From Guadua angustifolia (Eukaryota > Streptophyta > Magnoliopsida > Poales > Poaceae), in assembly GCA_036346375.1 (NCBI GenBank), contig CM070502.1, positions 17,398,924-17,462,923 on the forward strand: a stretch of DNA of 64,000 nt, in the 5' to 3' direction. The first letter of the stretch is position 1; each line of letters opens with the position of its first letter. Under the pieces are notes generated by a model. That model ran no database searches. It saw only the letters and a program-made list of their open reading frames with translations, and was not told the origin of the DNA. Below are positions 47,100-58,858 of this stretch, piece after piece. A program made the position numbers and the translations under genes.

Positions 47100-50000
47100 T
47101 GTAACATCCCAAATTTTGGCTCTCTTTACTTAACTAATAGTGGTTTATTGAAATTTGAGTGGTTTTGGATTTATTTGGATTTACTGGAATATTCTGAGAT
47201 TTATTTGAATTAGTTTAAATTAAAAATAAATTGCCTTTTGCTCAAAACTAATTATATGTAAGTAAATTTAAAATAAAGTTTTGCCAAAAATATTTTATTT
47301 GAGTCCAGAATGTCTCAAAGTATTTTTGAGAATTTTCTTGGATTTTTCTTGGTGTTTTAAGGGGCTCAAATAAATAAAATATATTTTCAGTATTTATTTT
47401 AAAAGAAAAAGGCGGAAAAATCTTCGTGAACAGTAATGGGCTCGGCCCAGTTACTGTGCGCGTCGGCCCGCATCTGGAAACCCTAGGATCAATAGTCATC
47501 CGGGTTGGATCGGACGATCCGAATTGAGCCGCGCCTCGGGGAAATGCCAGCCGATAGATTCATGATCGAGCACTGAGATCGACCGCTACAGGGAACCCCT
47601 TCTTCAGATCGCAACCATTGGATTCTGATCGAACGGTGGAAGTTCGCGCGTATCGGTTCAGAACTCTTTTAATCCGAGTCGTTGCTGAGATATCGCGGGT
47701 GGTTAGGATCGCGCATCGCCAGGAGTCTGCCTCAGCCGCGGGTCGCCGATCGGATGGCTCTGCGTCGTCGTCTCCAAGCCGTGTCCGAGAGGGACTCTGC
47801 CTACCTCGCCGTAGCCGCCATGGACTCCTCGTTGAAACCTGCCTTATCGGCCTCCGTGCGCTATAAAAAGGAGAGCACTGGGTGCGCAAGATCACAAGCA
47901 ATCAAAGCCCCCAGCCCTTAGCCCAAGAATCGCCGCGCAGCCGCCGCAATTGAAGCTCTTCCGAGTGCACCGCCACAAGCTTCTCCGCGCCGATTAGTCG
48001 CCGTTCGTCGTCGTCTCAGGCCGTCAGCTGGACCACCGCGTTCGCCGTCAACCATAGCATCTCGTGCGCGTCGTAGTTTCACCGGAGCGCCGTCCAAGGG
48101 GAAGATCGCCGAGAGGGTCGTCGTCGCCGAGGAAGAAGCCCACGCCGCCGCTGTTCCGGTGACCAGGAGAGGAAGCCAGCCGCGTCACCAGATCCGTGAC
48201 GTCGAGATGAGTCGGTAGGTACCTTCGCCACCGGTCGCTGTTGACCCTAGGGCCGCGCGCGCCACCGGAGTGTGTGGCCTGTTAAGTCGTCGACGTGTGG
48301 CAGCCAGGTAAGCACGGTCATCTGCGTGGCACTGATCTGGCGTGGAGTGGAAACCGCGTCGCTGCCAAGTCACCTGCCGCATTGCGTTAGCGTCGGCAGC
48401 CGTGGGACCCGTCTGTCAGCGAGCCACAATCGGGTGAGCCGAGTCCACCATGGACCGATGAGATTCGTGGACCGGGTCCGTGGACCGAGACACGTGTCAG
48501 CGCTGCACCGGTTCGAGCTCAGGGCTGACATTAGCGGACGCAATAAAAGCGATTTTCTTTTATAAAAATAAATCGGTTAAATAATGATTTTCCAATTTAT
48601 GAATTTTCAGGAATTTGAATTTTTCGAGAGCTCGTTCTCCCTCATACGAACTCTGATTAAGGTGATTCAAATTTCTAAAAATTTGTAAAATCGAGATCTA
48701 TCTATTGGTGAATTTTATTTGATTTTTAGAGTTTGTTTGATCTTTATTTTAGTATTTATTTGGTATTCTCTTTCGTTTCGCGTAGACGATAAACTGTGCA
48801 ACGCAACCGGGGAAGATTTATCAACTCAAGACCGAGGTCCAGAGTATGGACAAGGGTTTTCCTAAGGCAAGTTGTGCTTTGATCATGTTGAACCCATGTT
48901 ACGAAAAATTGCTATTTTATTTTACTCTATTGAATGTTATTTTATGTGTATAAATGATTTCAACTTAAATTGGGATTTAGATATCATACCTGTTGAATTA
49001 CACCCTACCTTGTCATTTGTATGCCATGATCTATTGTCACCCTAGATTGGTTCACTATAGTTGGTTAATAATGAAACCACATGGAATGGTTAGATCGGAT
49101 TAGATTGCTTAGCCATGTCACGTCATCACATTTACTCGAATCATTGATAAATAATCTTGACTAATGGAATATGGAACAATGTTATGAATTTGTGTGTCAT
49201 GTGTGGTCACACGATGAGATTGAGTTGTTGTAGCGATGGGTGTCATGCAACGGTATTGAATTGTTGATGGCACGTGGTGCTTGGTAATCAACTGGGTTGG
49301 TTATGATTTTAGATCGGAGCAAGTGGCAAGGGTAGTATGCCAGGGTGGGCCCGATGGGCAGAAGGTATGTGTATGTCTTGCTTTGATCAACCCTAAGGAC
49401 ACCTTGCGAGCCTTTGACTCGAGTCAATCATGCAACCACATGTTCATATGGGCGACTTAGTGACTAATTTGCAATGTCTTAGTTTGGTACTACCGATGGT
49501 GGTGTGGTTCATCCTTTTAATGAACCCGGATGGCGCAAGAGGGGGCCCCGGATATGGTAACCATCCCACCGGTGTTGAAACCTTAGCGGGTAGTCTTGAG
49601 TTAAGATGTAACATTGTAAAGGCTTTATCATGAATCTCTGCAAGACACCAAAGGAAGTGTGCTAATGGCCAGGCACAAAAGAGATTATCATGTCGTGTGG
49701 GTAAAGTGCATAACCTCTGCAGAGTGTATAAACTATTCGGATAGCCGTGCTCACGGTATTGAGCAATGCTCGGGAATTACAGTCAAGGGTTTAGACTTTT
49801 GCAAAATAAAGCTTGGGTTGGATGGCAGGTTGCCATGGAAGGTCGAATCTTGACTTAGGATGAGAAACTTGGTTTACTTGAGAAATGTTGAATCTATCTA
49901 TTACTGTTATTTGTTTTTACTGTCTTTGCAATCTATATACTGTACTTGTTCATAAATACTGCTTTACTGCAAATGAATCTCTTAGCCTTCCTTTGGAATA

Positions 50001-50402
50001 AGCCTTGCATATAGTTATGATAGAATTGTATTCTGTGCACAACTTGTTGAGTGCTTTATGTACTCACCCTTGCCTACAACATCATCAGTGCTGAAGAAGG
50101 TGTACCATGAAGAGACGAATGTTTAGGGTGAGAACCTTGTCGCCATTACGTGGTATCTTGAGGGTTATCAACGCCTTTATTTCATTGCGATTCAATTTGT
50201 TGTTCAAACCTTGTGAGGCATTGTTAAGTAAGTTGACCATAAGATCATTCCATTAGTAATATTTCATATATAATGTCTTTTATCTTATTTCCGCTATGTA
50301 TGATTGTGATATTCACTAATGTTGAGCCTGTGTGCACTAGCGTGATCCTGGACTAGTGCAGTATACACAGAGGGTCCGGATTTGCATATTCGGGTCCCGA
50401 CA
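47100..50402 (+). mobile_element. 3.3-kb solo LTR inside the non-autonomous element
   Basis: It starts TGTAACATCCC at 47100 and ends CGGGTCCCGACA at 50402, flanked by ACGCG on both sides (47095-47099 and 50403-50407). A TATA-like CTATAAAAAG lies near 47861. It shares landmarks with the 21917-27803 and 14757-15975 copies, including TTGACCCTAGGGCCGCGCGC and TCGTGTGGGTAAAGTGC. It carries no internal domain. Confidence 0.88.
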
Positions 50403-50951
50403 ACGCGTCGCATCCAAATTTAGTAGCCCTAAAATGAAATCATGTATATGCAGAACTTAGGCCGTGTAAAAACAACTCACTCGGATGTGATGTCCGACTG
50501 GACTGGTTTATATATAATTTTAGAGTTTTTTACTCCTTTTCCTTTTTTTATTTTGAATTCATCTGAGTAGTTTGACTCTTTTTGTTTAAGCACTCTGCCC
50601 GACTAGTCTAGCCCCCGAGCGTCGGAAGTCGGCTCATGGCTCTTTTTCCAGGCACGCATTTTTGGGTGACTAAAGTTTGCCGTTCATGGGGTCAGAGCTT
50701 CACAACTCGGAATTAACGCACTCAGATTCACTTGCAATTGTTAAGCAAAAGAAAAAAAACACAACTCAGAAAAAGATGTGCGCATGCGCACACTATTAGG
50801 TGTAGTCCCCGATTTAGTGCTTAGTTGTGGGTCAACTAAGTAGCAAGTCAAGAAAGCCAACAATTTTATTCATAATGACATAATTGAGTAAAAAGCGACT
50901 TAGCTGCTCTATGCTCCATGTGTTGTTGACGATCGTGCCGTCCTTGCTTGT

Positions 50952-51085
50952 GGCGCAAGCGTAGGCTTGTAGACGAGCTGTAGGTGACGCTCGGGGCGCA
51001 GGCGTAGGCTCGTGGCCATGCCGAAGGGGGCGCAAGCGTAGGCTCGTGGCCGAGCCGTAGGTGGCGCTCGGGGCGCAGGCGTGGC
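50952..51085. repeat. Two-copy 77-bp GC-rich tandem repeat
   Basis: GGCGCAAGCGTAGGCT at 50952 recurs at 51029, and each copy continues into a GGCGCTCGGGGCGCAGGCGT-type phrase. It lies in the internal domain of the non-autonomous LTR element. Confidence 0.65.
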
Positions 51086-52153
51086 GGTCGGCTAATGCGA
51101 ACATCTCATTTACCGTAGTTAGCGGCCTCTGAGACATCTTCTTGATCAAGTTGGCGTCGCTGACTCCTTTCTGAAAAACAGTTATGACGACCGCATCCGA
51201 GATGTCCCGGATCGAATTCTTCAGATCCGATCGGAAGTCACCCGACTTACTACTCGTGAGTAGATGGCCACCGCGCTCCCTGACCCGAACGGAAGTCCGG
51301 ATGAAGTATCAATGAAGTCTCTCCCATATTGGATCTGGTCCGAGTCCGAGAGAGCAAGCTTGTCGAGGTTGTCGGCGATGAAGTCGAGGCTCCCGAAGCG
51401 AAAAGCATGGCCGGGAGCGAAGGTGATGACGATTCCATTAATGGAGGCCATCGAGCTTGCCGAGATTGATCTTGACGCTGCCCCTACCTGGCACGCCAAC
51501 TGTCGACGTTTGTTGTCAGCAATAATCAAAAGAGGGCTAGGCGCCGGATCCAAACTCGATGGTAGCACAAGACACGGGAATTATACAGGTTCGGGCTCTC
51601 GCGAAGGAGATAATACCCTAATCCTGTGATCTGAAATTATATGTGGCTAGCTAATTTGCTAATGAGATTCCCTCTCCTCCAGGACGCTACCTTACCCCCC
51701 CTTTATATAGTAGAGGGGTGCGGTTACAAAGGAGAGTCCTAATCGGTTACAAGGTAGAGATTGTATCTCTTTTCTTATCCGCTAAACATGATAGCGGTTA
51801 GGATTACAATTATATCCTCTCTAAGCAGGGTTGGTTTCCATTTCGGGGTTTCCTTGTTGCGCATGGCGGCCTGCCTCCTAGGCAATACCCATCTTCATGT
51901 AGTCAGCTTGGCCCATCCCCTCTTGGGTGGTCCTCACGGCCCGCCATGCAAATACCCGAGGTCCATATACTCCATATGTAGTGTGGTAGCTTTATTGTAA
52001 ACTATGCATACGGATATAGTGAGATGACATAAAGATATGCATTATTCACGTTGCCTAAAATTTTCAAACAGGGTGTTCAAAATTTGGATGCTTTCAGTAT
52101 GTTTGATTTAATTTACATTAGCCAAGACATGCCTTGCACGCACATGATTACTA

Positions 52154-53345
52154 CTAGCCTGTATAGCGCGCTACGCCGCGCCGCGCAAATTCTAGTCCGG
52201 TTTTTTCTGAAAAAATCTGATAAATTTTATCGAATTTTCGATTTCCGTAATTTTTAAATAAAATGGGTCGGTAGGACCCGCTGGCGAATCCACGGGCTAC
52301 TACAAACCTTCGACGAATCCATGTTTAATCTACGGGTTACTATAAACCTTCGATGAATATGTGTTTTTTTAGAAAACCGTAGTTGTTTTTTTTATGCATT
52401 TCGGGATATTTGATCGTTTTTTCTGTTTTTTGTGTTTGTTAAAAAAATAGGTCGTTAGGACTCGCCGTTGAATCTATGGGTTGCTATAAATCTTTCGATG
52501 AATCTATGATTTTTTTTAAAAAAACCCGCGGTTATGACCCGTTGGCAAATCCATAAGTTGCTATAAACCTTCGACGAATCTGTGTTTTTTTGTCGATGTG
52601 TGTTTCTTTTAGAAAATTGCGGTTGAATCTGTGCCTTTTTGTTTTTTCAAAAGAAAAGTGCGGCTGTTTTTTTTATGTATTTCCTTTTTAACAGGCTGCT
52701 CGGACCCGTGGGCGAATCCATGAACCGCTATAAACCTTCGACGAATCTGGTTTTTTTGTCTTTTGGTTTTTTGTGTTTGTTAAAAAAATGGGTCGTTAGG
52801 ACCCGCCAGTGAATCTATGGGTCGCTATAAATCTTCGAACGAATCTACATTTTTTTTAAAAAAAACCCGCGGTTATGACCCGTTGGCAAATCCATAAGTT
52901 GTTATAAACCTTCGACGAATCTGCGTTTTTTTTGTGATGAAACATTTTTTTTGGGTTTTTTGGGTGACGAAAATATTTTTTTCCGGGTTTTTTTGGCGGC
53001 GAAAACATTTTTTCGGGAAAAACGGAGAAAGGACCCGAACGTAAGAACCAGGGACCTGTTTGTTAATTTTTTGGACCTGTTCGCTATCCTAAAAAATTAG
53101 AAAAGGGCTTGTTCACAATTTGAAATTAACGGGAGGTTTTTTCGTAAAATACCGCGCTAGGGACCCAAACGCGAAGAAAAAATATATATCTTTGTCTCAC
53201 AAAAAATCGCGAAGGACCTATTTGTAATCCGAAAGAATCTATCCGTAATTTCAAAGAAACGGAGAGTTTTTTCGCAAATTGGCTTGGGGGGCATGTGGCC
53301 CCCCTAGTCTCTCGCCAATCGCTCCCGTTATAAATGGTATAGCCA
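52154..53345 (-). mobile_element. Small Helitron rich in CCTTCGACGAATC repeats
   Basis: On the minus strand the 3' end is a GCGCG-GCGTAG-CGCGC hairpin, then TATACAGG, then CTAG (52154-52157) and T. The 5' end lies near 53345 (GGCTATACCATTTATAACGG), where the expected TC is worn. The inside repeats a phrase built on TATAAACCTTCGACGAATC and GTTAGGACCCG about six times, separated by T-rich runs. No gene is present. The 3' end is better supported than the 5' end. Confidence 0.5.
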
Positions 53346-53594
53346 TAAGCATATAGACATCAGATGTCAAGAAATGCAGCCTATTCCTCTATTTTAGTTT
53401 TTCAACCCCCCCCCCACCCACACACACAAAATTTAACCATGTACTAGTTCAATGCCCATGCGTTGCTACGAAAAATAAAATTAATGCTCGTGCGGCTCAT
53501 GGGACGGAACCCGCAACGCACGCCGATCGTCGCTCTCGCTCCCGCTCCGCGCTGCCCCCACGCGCGATCCACGCGATGCGCTGTCCCCGCGCCG

Positions 53595-53700
53595 CAACCT
53601 GGCTCGCCCACCAAATTGCTCACGCCACAACCCGGCTCGCCCCCAATCTCCCCCGCGCCGCAACCCGGCTCGCCCCCAATCTCCCCCGCGCATTTTCTTG
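53595..53700. repeat. 33-bp GC-rich tandem repeat near the Helitron 3' end
   Basis: The unit with CGCAACCCGGCTCGCCCCCA and ATCTCCCCCGCG is present about two and a half times, with a diverged copy before it. Being a multiple of three, it keeps frames open on both strands, which explains the Pro/Arg-rich frames there. Confidence 0.7.
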
Positions 53701-54152
53701 TTGGTTCTATATCTCCGATCTGTTCTGATATGCTCCGATCTTTTCGCGTGGAGATAAGTATCTTCTGGCCTCTTTTCCTTTTTGGATTCTCTTCCGATTG
53801 CTATTTAACCCGTGCATTCTCTTCCGATTGCATCTTTTCCTTTTATGCATCCGGTCGGCGGAGTGGGTGGCTGACGAGTTAAATCTGCTTTCTTACTCGC
53901 TGCTGTTGGGAGTCCCGGCGGTGACGGCGACGGAGTGGCTACGCGCGAGGAGTTCCAACTGACGCACCAGCTACCAGCCAGGCAGTTACATGCTTGCATG
54001 ATGAAAATGTGCTCCGCTGAAAGCCTGGAAGTTCCATGTCAAAATCGGCAGAGCTGGGCAGGGAAGGTGAAGAATGGTTCCAAAGTTGAGATCAAAGACA
54101 AGAAGAAAAGGAGAGCAAAAAAGCTAACATCACATGAATCACATTTTAGATG

Positions 54153-54415
54153 ACAGATTAGCAACGACATCTGATTCCACAGAACTCATAGCGCAATCAG
54201 TTGAGCTTGAGCGCACAATGAGGAATTTCCTTTCTGAAGCCGGCGAAGAAGGCCTCGAGAAAAGGAGCATGTCCATGGCTGCTCTAGAAAGAAAAATGTG
54301 ATCAAGATGGGTGATAAAATGCACTTCATGGACCTCTTTCCACATCACACCAGAATCATCGTTCAGTGCAAAGGCTGCAAAGCTATTGTCGGAGATGCTG
54401 CTTAGGTACAACAGC
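54153..54415 (+). pseudogene. Unidentified opposite-strand gene fragment
   Basis: After an acceptor-like TTTTAG at about 54150, the plus strand encodes DRLATTSDSTELIAQSVELE and further acidic, helix-like sequence to about 54294. A frame change then leads into MGDKMHFMDLF and VQCKGCKAIVGDAA, ending TAG near 54405. The composition looks coding and CKGCK could be a zinc-knuckle-like part. I do not recognise the family. It runs opposite to the other captured fragments. Confidence 0.4.
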
Positions 54416-54424
54416 TAAGAAATC

Positions 54425-56193
54425 TCACGAGATAAAGTCACAGTAATATATACATCTAGAAAGACGAGGAGCTTCAAAAACATCGCCATTATGATACTGT
54501 CCACTTGCCTGCCTAAATGAGGCTTCCAGTTTACAGTTACTACAGAATACAACTAAGAATTCTTCACATGGTGATTCACATATGCAAGTAGCAAAGTAGG
54601 CAAAAATGAAACTGGATAGGATTTGATGTGGTTTGATCATCAGGGGTACCTCTGAAACGCTTCCAGCAGGACCGTTTGCTCGAGAAACTTTTGGGAGTGT
54701 GAAGGACCCTCCTTGCACCGATGATGAGCTTGGTGCTAGAATGGCACCACCTGCTTCTTCAGGTGCTGGTGCAGATAATGGAGGAAGATACGTCGAATCA
54801 TGGTTCACTGTAGTAGGTGGCTCCATGAGTGGAGGAAATTGATGCGGTGAACGAACAATCAGAACATGAGATAGATCAAAGTAAAACTGGCTATTCTGAC
54901 AAAACGAGTGAAATTAGAGAGAATATAATAATAAAAAAGGTGTATTGTTCCCAGTGTTTGAATTTAAAGACCTTGCCAGGGTGTACTGTTGAGTAATCTG
55001 AATTTTCTTTTGAGTTAAAGTTTTCCTGTATTCATTCAGAAATTAGAGAACATGTAATCAAAAACAAATTTTAAATTTTAAAGACTATGCCAGGTGTATT
55101 GTTGATTAATCTGGATTTTCTCTAGAGTTAAAGCTTTATTGTATCAGAAAAACTAACAAACGGTATACCGTTTGTTAGTTTTTTGCAAGTTTCACAAGTT
55201 TCAGTTCATGTTTCACAAGTTTCAGGATTATGTTTTATAAGTTTCAAATCAAGTTTCAGATCATGTTTCACAAATTTCACATCATGTTTCACAACTATAC
55301 CGTTTTTTTTGCTTCCAACGGTATACCGTGCGTTAGTAGCCCTCTTATTGTATTCGTTCAGAAAATATGGCGTCAGTTACTTCAACAATGCAGTTCCAAG
55401 TAATCAGGGAGAGTGCAACAGAAATTGTGAACGTATATATATGCAAACTTAAATGTAGTGCAGGAACACTTGCCCCTTTGCATGTGTAGATAGATTCTGA
55501 TGATATAGTTTGCACTTTGCAGTGGATGCTTTCAAAGGGCAGTGACAGATGAAGAGAGTGTTTAGATAGAGAACAAGAAATGCATGCCTTGCCTAATCGA
55601 AAACCTACAACGCTAATATTTTGTGCAGATTATAAAAGACAGCAATGTAATGCTATCACTGCCTTGAAAGCCAATTATGTAGAGAGAGGAATACAGCAAC
55701 AATAATTACTTGGGCATCTGGGTTGAAGACCCGTGTTTAGCCTGCAAAGAAAAAGTAAGTTGTAACAATCTTGATGCGAGGAAGTAGGGATAATGAAAGA
55801 CATCGGGCAACACGTTGCTTACGAAGTGGTAATAGATCCATTAAGGAAACCTCCATAGCTGCAAGACGAAACATTGCAGCCTGCACTGGTGGGATGGGTG
55901 CTCACATTGCCAAGTATCACATTGCTGTTGCGACACTGCATGCTTGGGCATGATCCTGATAATGAAGCTGGTGTGCAATATAAACTGGTACAGAACAGAA
56001 GACAGGGACTATGATCCAGGAATAGTTCCAGTAGTAATACTGCTTTAAAAAGAAAACGTAAGAGCTGACATTTACTTGAGAATGCCTGGGCCACAACTAC
56101 ACCGCACACAGTTGCCAGCAGTAAGTGCATAGGTCCCATTTGCCACAAGCAATCCATGGTCTGAAGCAGAGTTTGGAAATGTAGATGCACATG
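54425..56193 (-). pseudogene. Partial LysM GPI-anchored receptor (CEBiP/LYP type)
   Basis: Minus-strand exons 56076-56193 and 55823-55984 join in phase. They encode ASTFPNSASDHGLLVANGTY, CVRCSCGPG, LYCTPASLSGSCPSMQC and TSAGCNVSSCSYGGFLNGSI, the Cys-rich region after the LysM domains of CEBiP-like chitin/peptidoglycan receptors. A third piece (about 54425-54856) encodes PHQFPPL, LPPLSAPAPEEAGGAI and ANGPAGSVSEV, the Pro-rich stalk before the GPI signal, then a hydrophobic stretch. I could not find a phase-compatible acceptor for this third piece. The signal peptide and LysM domains are missing. The splice sites of the first two exons are intact, so it looks like a captured 3' part and not a processed copy. 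Confidence 0.85.
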
Positions 56194-57579
56194 CTAGACA
56201 CAGAAACAAACAACCATTATCAGAAAAACTTTAGGCAAATGCTGATGTTTAGAGTAGAGAAAAAAAATGCTGTTCAGTTGTGGAGTCACAGAATTAGCAA
56301 TTGTCAAAAGATAGAACCCATAAAAATAGAGATCTGTCACTGAAGAATTGATTAGTCTGCACAATATGCTGCTTATGCCATCTTACTGGATACACAATTT
56401 TCAAACTGAGATATTCAATGAAAAGGAATAACTTAAGAGTTCAACTTATAGAACAATGCACAAGTTATGCTAGCTTACTGAGTAAAACTCAATATCAAAA
56501 CCAAAAGCAAAGTTGCTCGATTTAAAAACAAAAAAACAAGCAGCATATGCTACTATTCCCGCCATGGATCAATCAAATAGTAATTAAAACAATCACATTC
56601 CAGCGACATCCTACTACCACTTTGCTTGTGAGTTAGCTTTTCATAACACAAATGGACAGGTCGACAACTAAGCACATGCGCACAGCTTTAACTCAAAACC
56701 ATCCACTGCAATGAGCCACATTAAGATTACCACATCATATATCCAACCATTAACTCCAAATCTATGCTTTCCCGGCTTCCCCAGCACTGTGACTGCACCT
56801 GAATGGCTGAAAGTACCAAATAGAAACTCTGTTTTTTTCCAACAATGCCGTAATTAGTTAACTCCCGAGGGAACAGACGCACATTGTGGTTCTAAGCTGA
56901 ACGTTGAGCTCATTCCATACTACATTCCTTTCCAACACCAAGCACAAACGTTAGCGTTTAGGCCACTGTAGATCAGGCAAACAGATGAAGTAAGACGATC
57001 TAGTACTCTAGTAATCGATATCACCTGTTCCTCTATTTGCTCTATTACTGACAGAGAAACAACTAAAACCATCCTTACAAAAATGCGTCGTACAAGAAAG
57101 TGGCGATTTGATATTGCTTATACCTGGCAATGGGACCGCAATAGAAATGACAGATGTTACATACCTATTATATAGTTAAACAGTGTTCATAGGAGGTAGG
57201 AGCCACCACTTTCACTCCGAATGATTGGAAGTCACTCATCAATCAGGCAAAAAAAGACGAATGGAAGATCCACATCGCTTATTTAGTGGACCAAGACTAA
57301 AATGGTGTGATTAATCAGATGCAGATATAAGAGCTGCTACAATTGTATAACGAACGAAGCTATATTTTCAGTTATGGATGTAGATATTAGAGCTGCTACA
57401 GTTGTATAACAAACACAGTTATATTTTCAGTTATGGATATTACAGTGAGTATAATGCATACAGCTCTATTTAAATATAAATACAAGCATTCTAGCATCTA
57501 GACGCACAAATTGCAGAGGATTCATGGCCAGTTTTTAGAAGATAATGTTTGTTGCTACTTTGAATATTTTTAATGATAC

Positions 57580-58042
57580 CTGTAATCCACATAATGATGT
57601 TTGCCTGAGAACTCTCTCTGCCACTTCTTCTGCACTATTGCCCCTCATGTTTGCTGTGACCTAATATGATAATGGAAAGTATAATAAGTTAAGTAATTAA
57701 GCCAGTATAAATGTACATAAACTATATAAAGAATTACCATTAGCTCCCCAGTTGCTGTGAGGTGAGCCTCTAATCTTTCAAGCATCTCATGAGTAACCTC
57801 CAACACACCTTTACGTTTGTTAAGAGATCTCCTACTTGCAACAAATGTGGCCTGCATGGTATTGGATATATAATAAAACGAGTACAACTTCCCTTTGATA
57901 AAAGAAATGTCAAATAAAACTATTTCGCTTTGAGGATTACCTGGCTTTCCAAAACTACTCCACCTTCAATTTCCTTCAAATTATTCTCACGCAAGGTCAT
58001 TCCACTACTCACGAGATCCACAATAACATCAGCCATACCCAT
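57580..58042 (-). pseudogene. Partial ATP phosphoribosyltransferase (HisG)
   Basis: Three minus-strand exons (57941-58042, 57738-57851 and 57580-57660; 34, 38 and 27 codons) have GT-AG borders, phase 0 and no stop. They encode [51 protein letters not shown] and [15 protein letters not shown]. The parent enzyme makes the first step of histidine synthesis in plastids, joining PRPP and ATP. The exon set covers the middle of the protein, with the end of the catalytic region and the start of the regulatory domain. The 5' exons and the final exons (GPTISPVY-type) are not found. The intact splice sites suggest genomic capture. It would not make an active enzyme. Confidence 0.88.
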
Positions 58043-58099
58043 CTTCACAGGGAAAAAAGGAATTAGTAGTGTACATTACCCTTGATAGATTCTTAATAG

Positions 58100-58858
58100 A
58101 TTGTGTCACAACTCACATGTTAGCAAATCAAGACTCAAGACAAGCATGCCAATATACCATATAGTAGAAAAGACAACTCCCGTGTTCATTATCATCCGAA
58201 GAATTGAAGCTCGGATCTATTATAGTTTACATCCCGATCATATACAGCATACTCATACAGCTTTGTGCCACACTGCCATCATAATTAATAAAGCAAGAGC
58301 GAAAAAAACAGCAGTACATATTATAATATGCAACACCCTAATTTGTAGAGAAAGAAATGACTAACTGTGTTATAATGCGAGGGGGAGCAGAGGGCAGCTC
58401 TGGCACTGCTGCATGCACACTGGTGGTGGGAGAGCAGAGGGCACTGCAGCTCTGGCCGAGTGGGAGCCGAACGAGGAGCTGCTGGCTGCCATGGCTGCCC
58501 GCCGCCGTGTGCCAAGCTCGGAGAAGGGCGACTGCCAACATGAGAGAAATGGCCACGAGAGGTAGTCAATCAAGAACGGCATGGTGTGTGAGAGGTGTCA
58601 CAGAGGAGGCCCGAGGGGGCGGAGAGGGGCGGGCGTGGAGAGGCGGCAGGGAGGGCTGCTGAGGAGCGGTGGTGTGGGCGAGAGGCTAACGCGGGTGAGA
58701 GGTGGCGGCAAAGGCGGCGCTGAGGAGCGACGGCGGGCGACGCGGAGTTGCGCATGCAGAAATGGAAGGCGGCGGGAAGCTGTGGATATCGAGATTTAGG
58801 TTAGAAATTTGGAAGGCTGCACGAGGCGGAAGCGAGGAGCGAGAGCGACGAGTTGTGG
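58100..58858 (-). other. GC-rich exon-like block at the Helitron 5' side
   Basis: 58340-58858 is GC-rich in contrast to the DNA on its left. On the minus strand, a frame at 58570-58755 starts MRNSASPAVAPQRRLCRHLS, rich in Ala, Arg, Ser and Pro like a plastid transit peptide. It could be a captured first exon, perhaps of the ATP phosphoribosyltransferase parent, but this cannot be shown. GC-rich sequence resumes across the Pack-hAT at 59993-60120. Confidence 0.3.

Larger units (their letters stand above)
46251..51976 (-). mobile_element. Complete non-autonomous LTR retrotransposon
   Basis: Two 476-bp LTRs (46251-46726 and 51501-51976) begin TGTCGACGTTTGTTGTC and are nearly identical. Target duplications TGTAG are intact (46246-46250 and 51977-51981). 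Orientation is minus. Next to the right LTR the minus strand reads GTTGGCGTGCCAGGTAGGGG, a primer-site-like sequence of gypsy (Tat-like) elements. Next to the left LTR it reads GCACTCGGGGGGCTAC, a purine tract. After removing the solo LTR inserted at 47100-50402, the internal domain is only about 1.47 kb with no recognisable gag or pol, so replication would depend on a partner element. The last CA of the right LTR has changed to TA. Confidence 0.88.
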
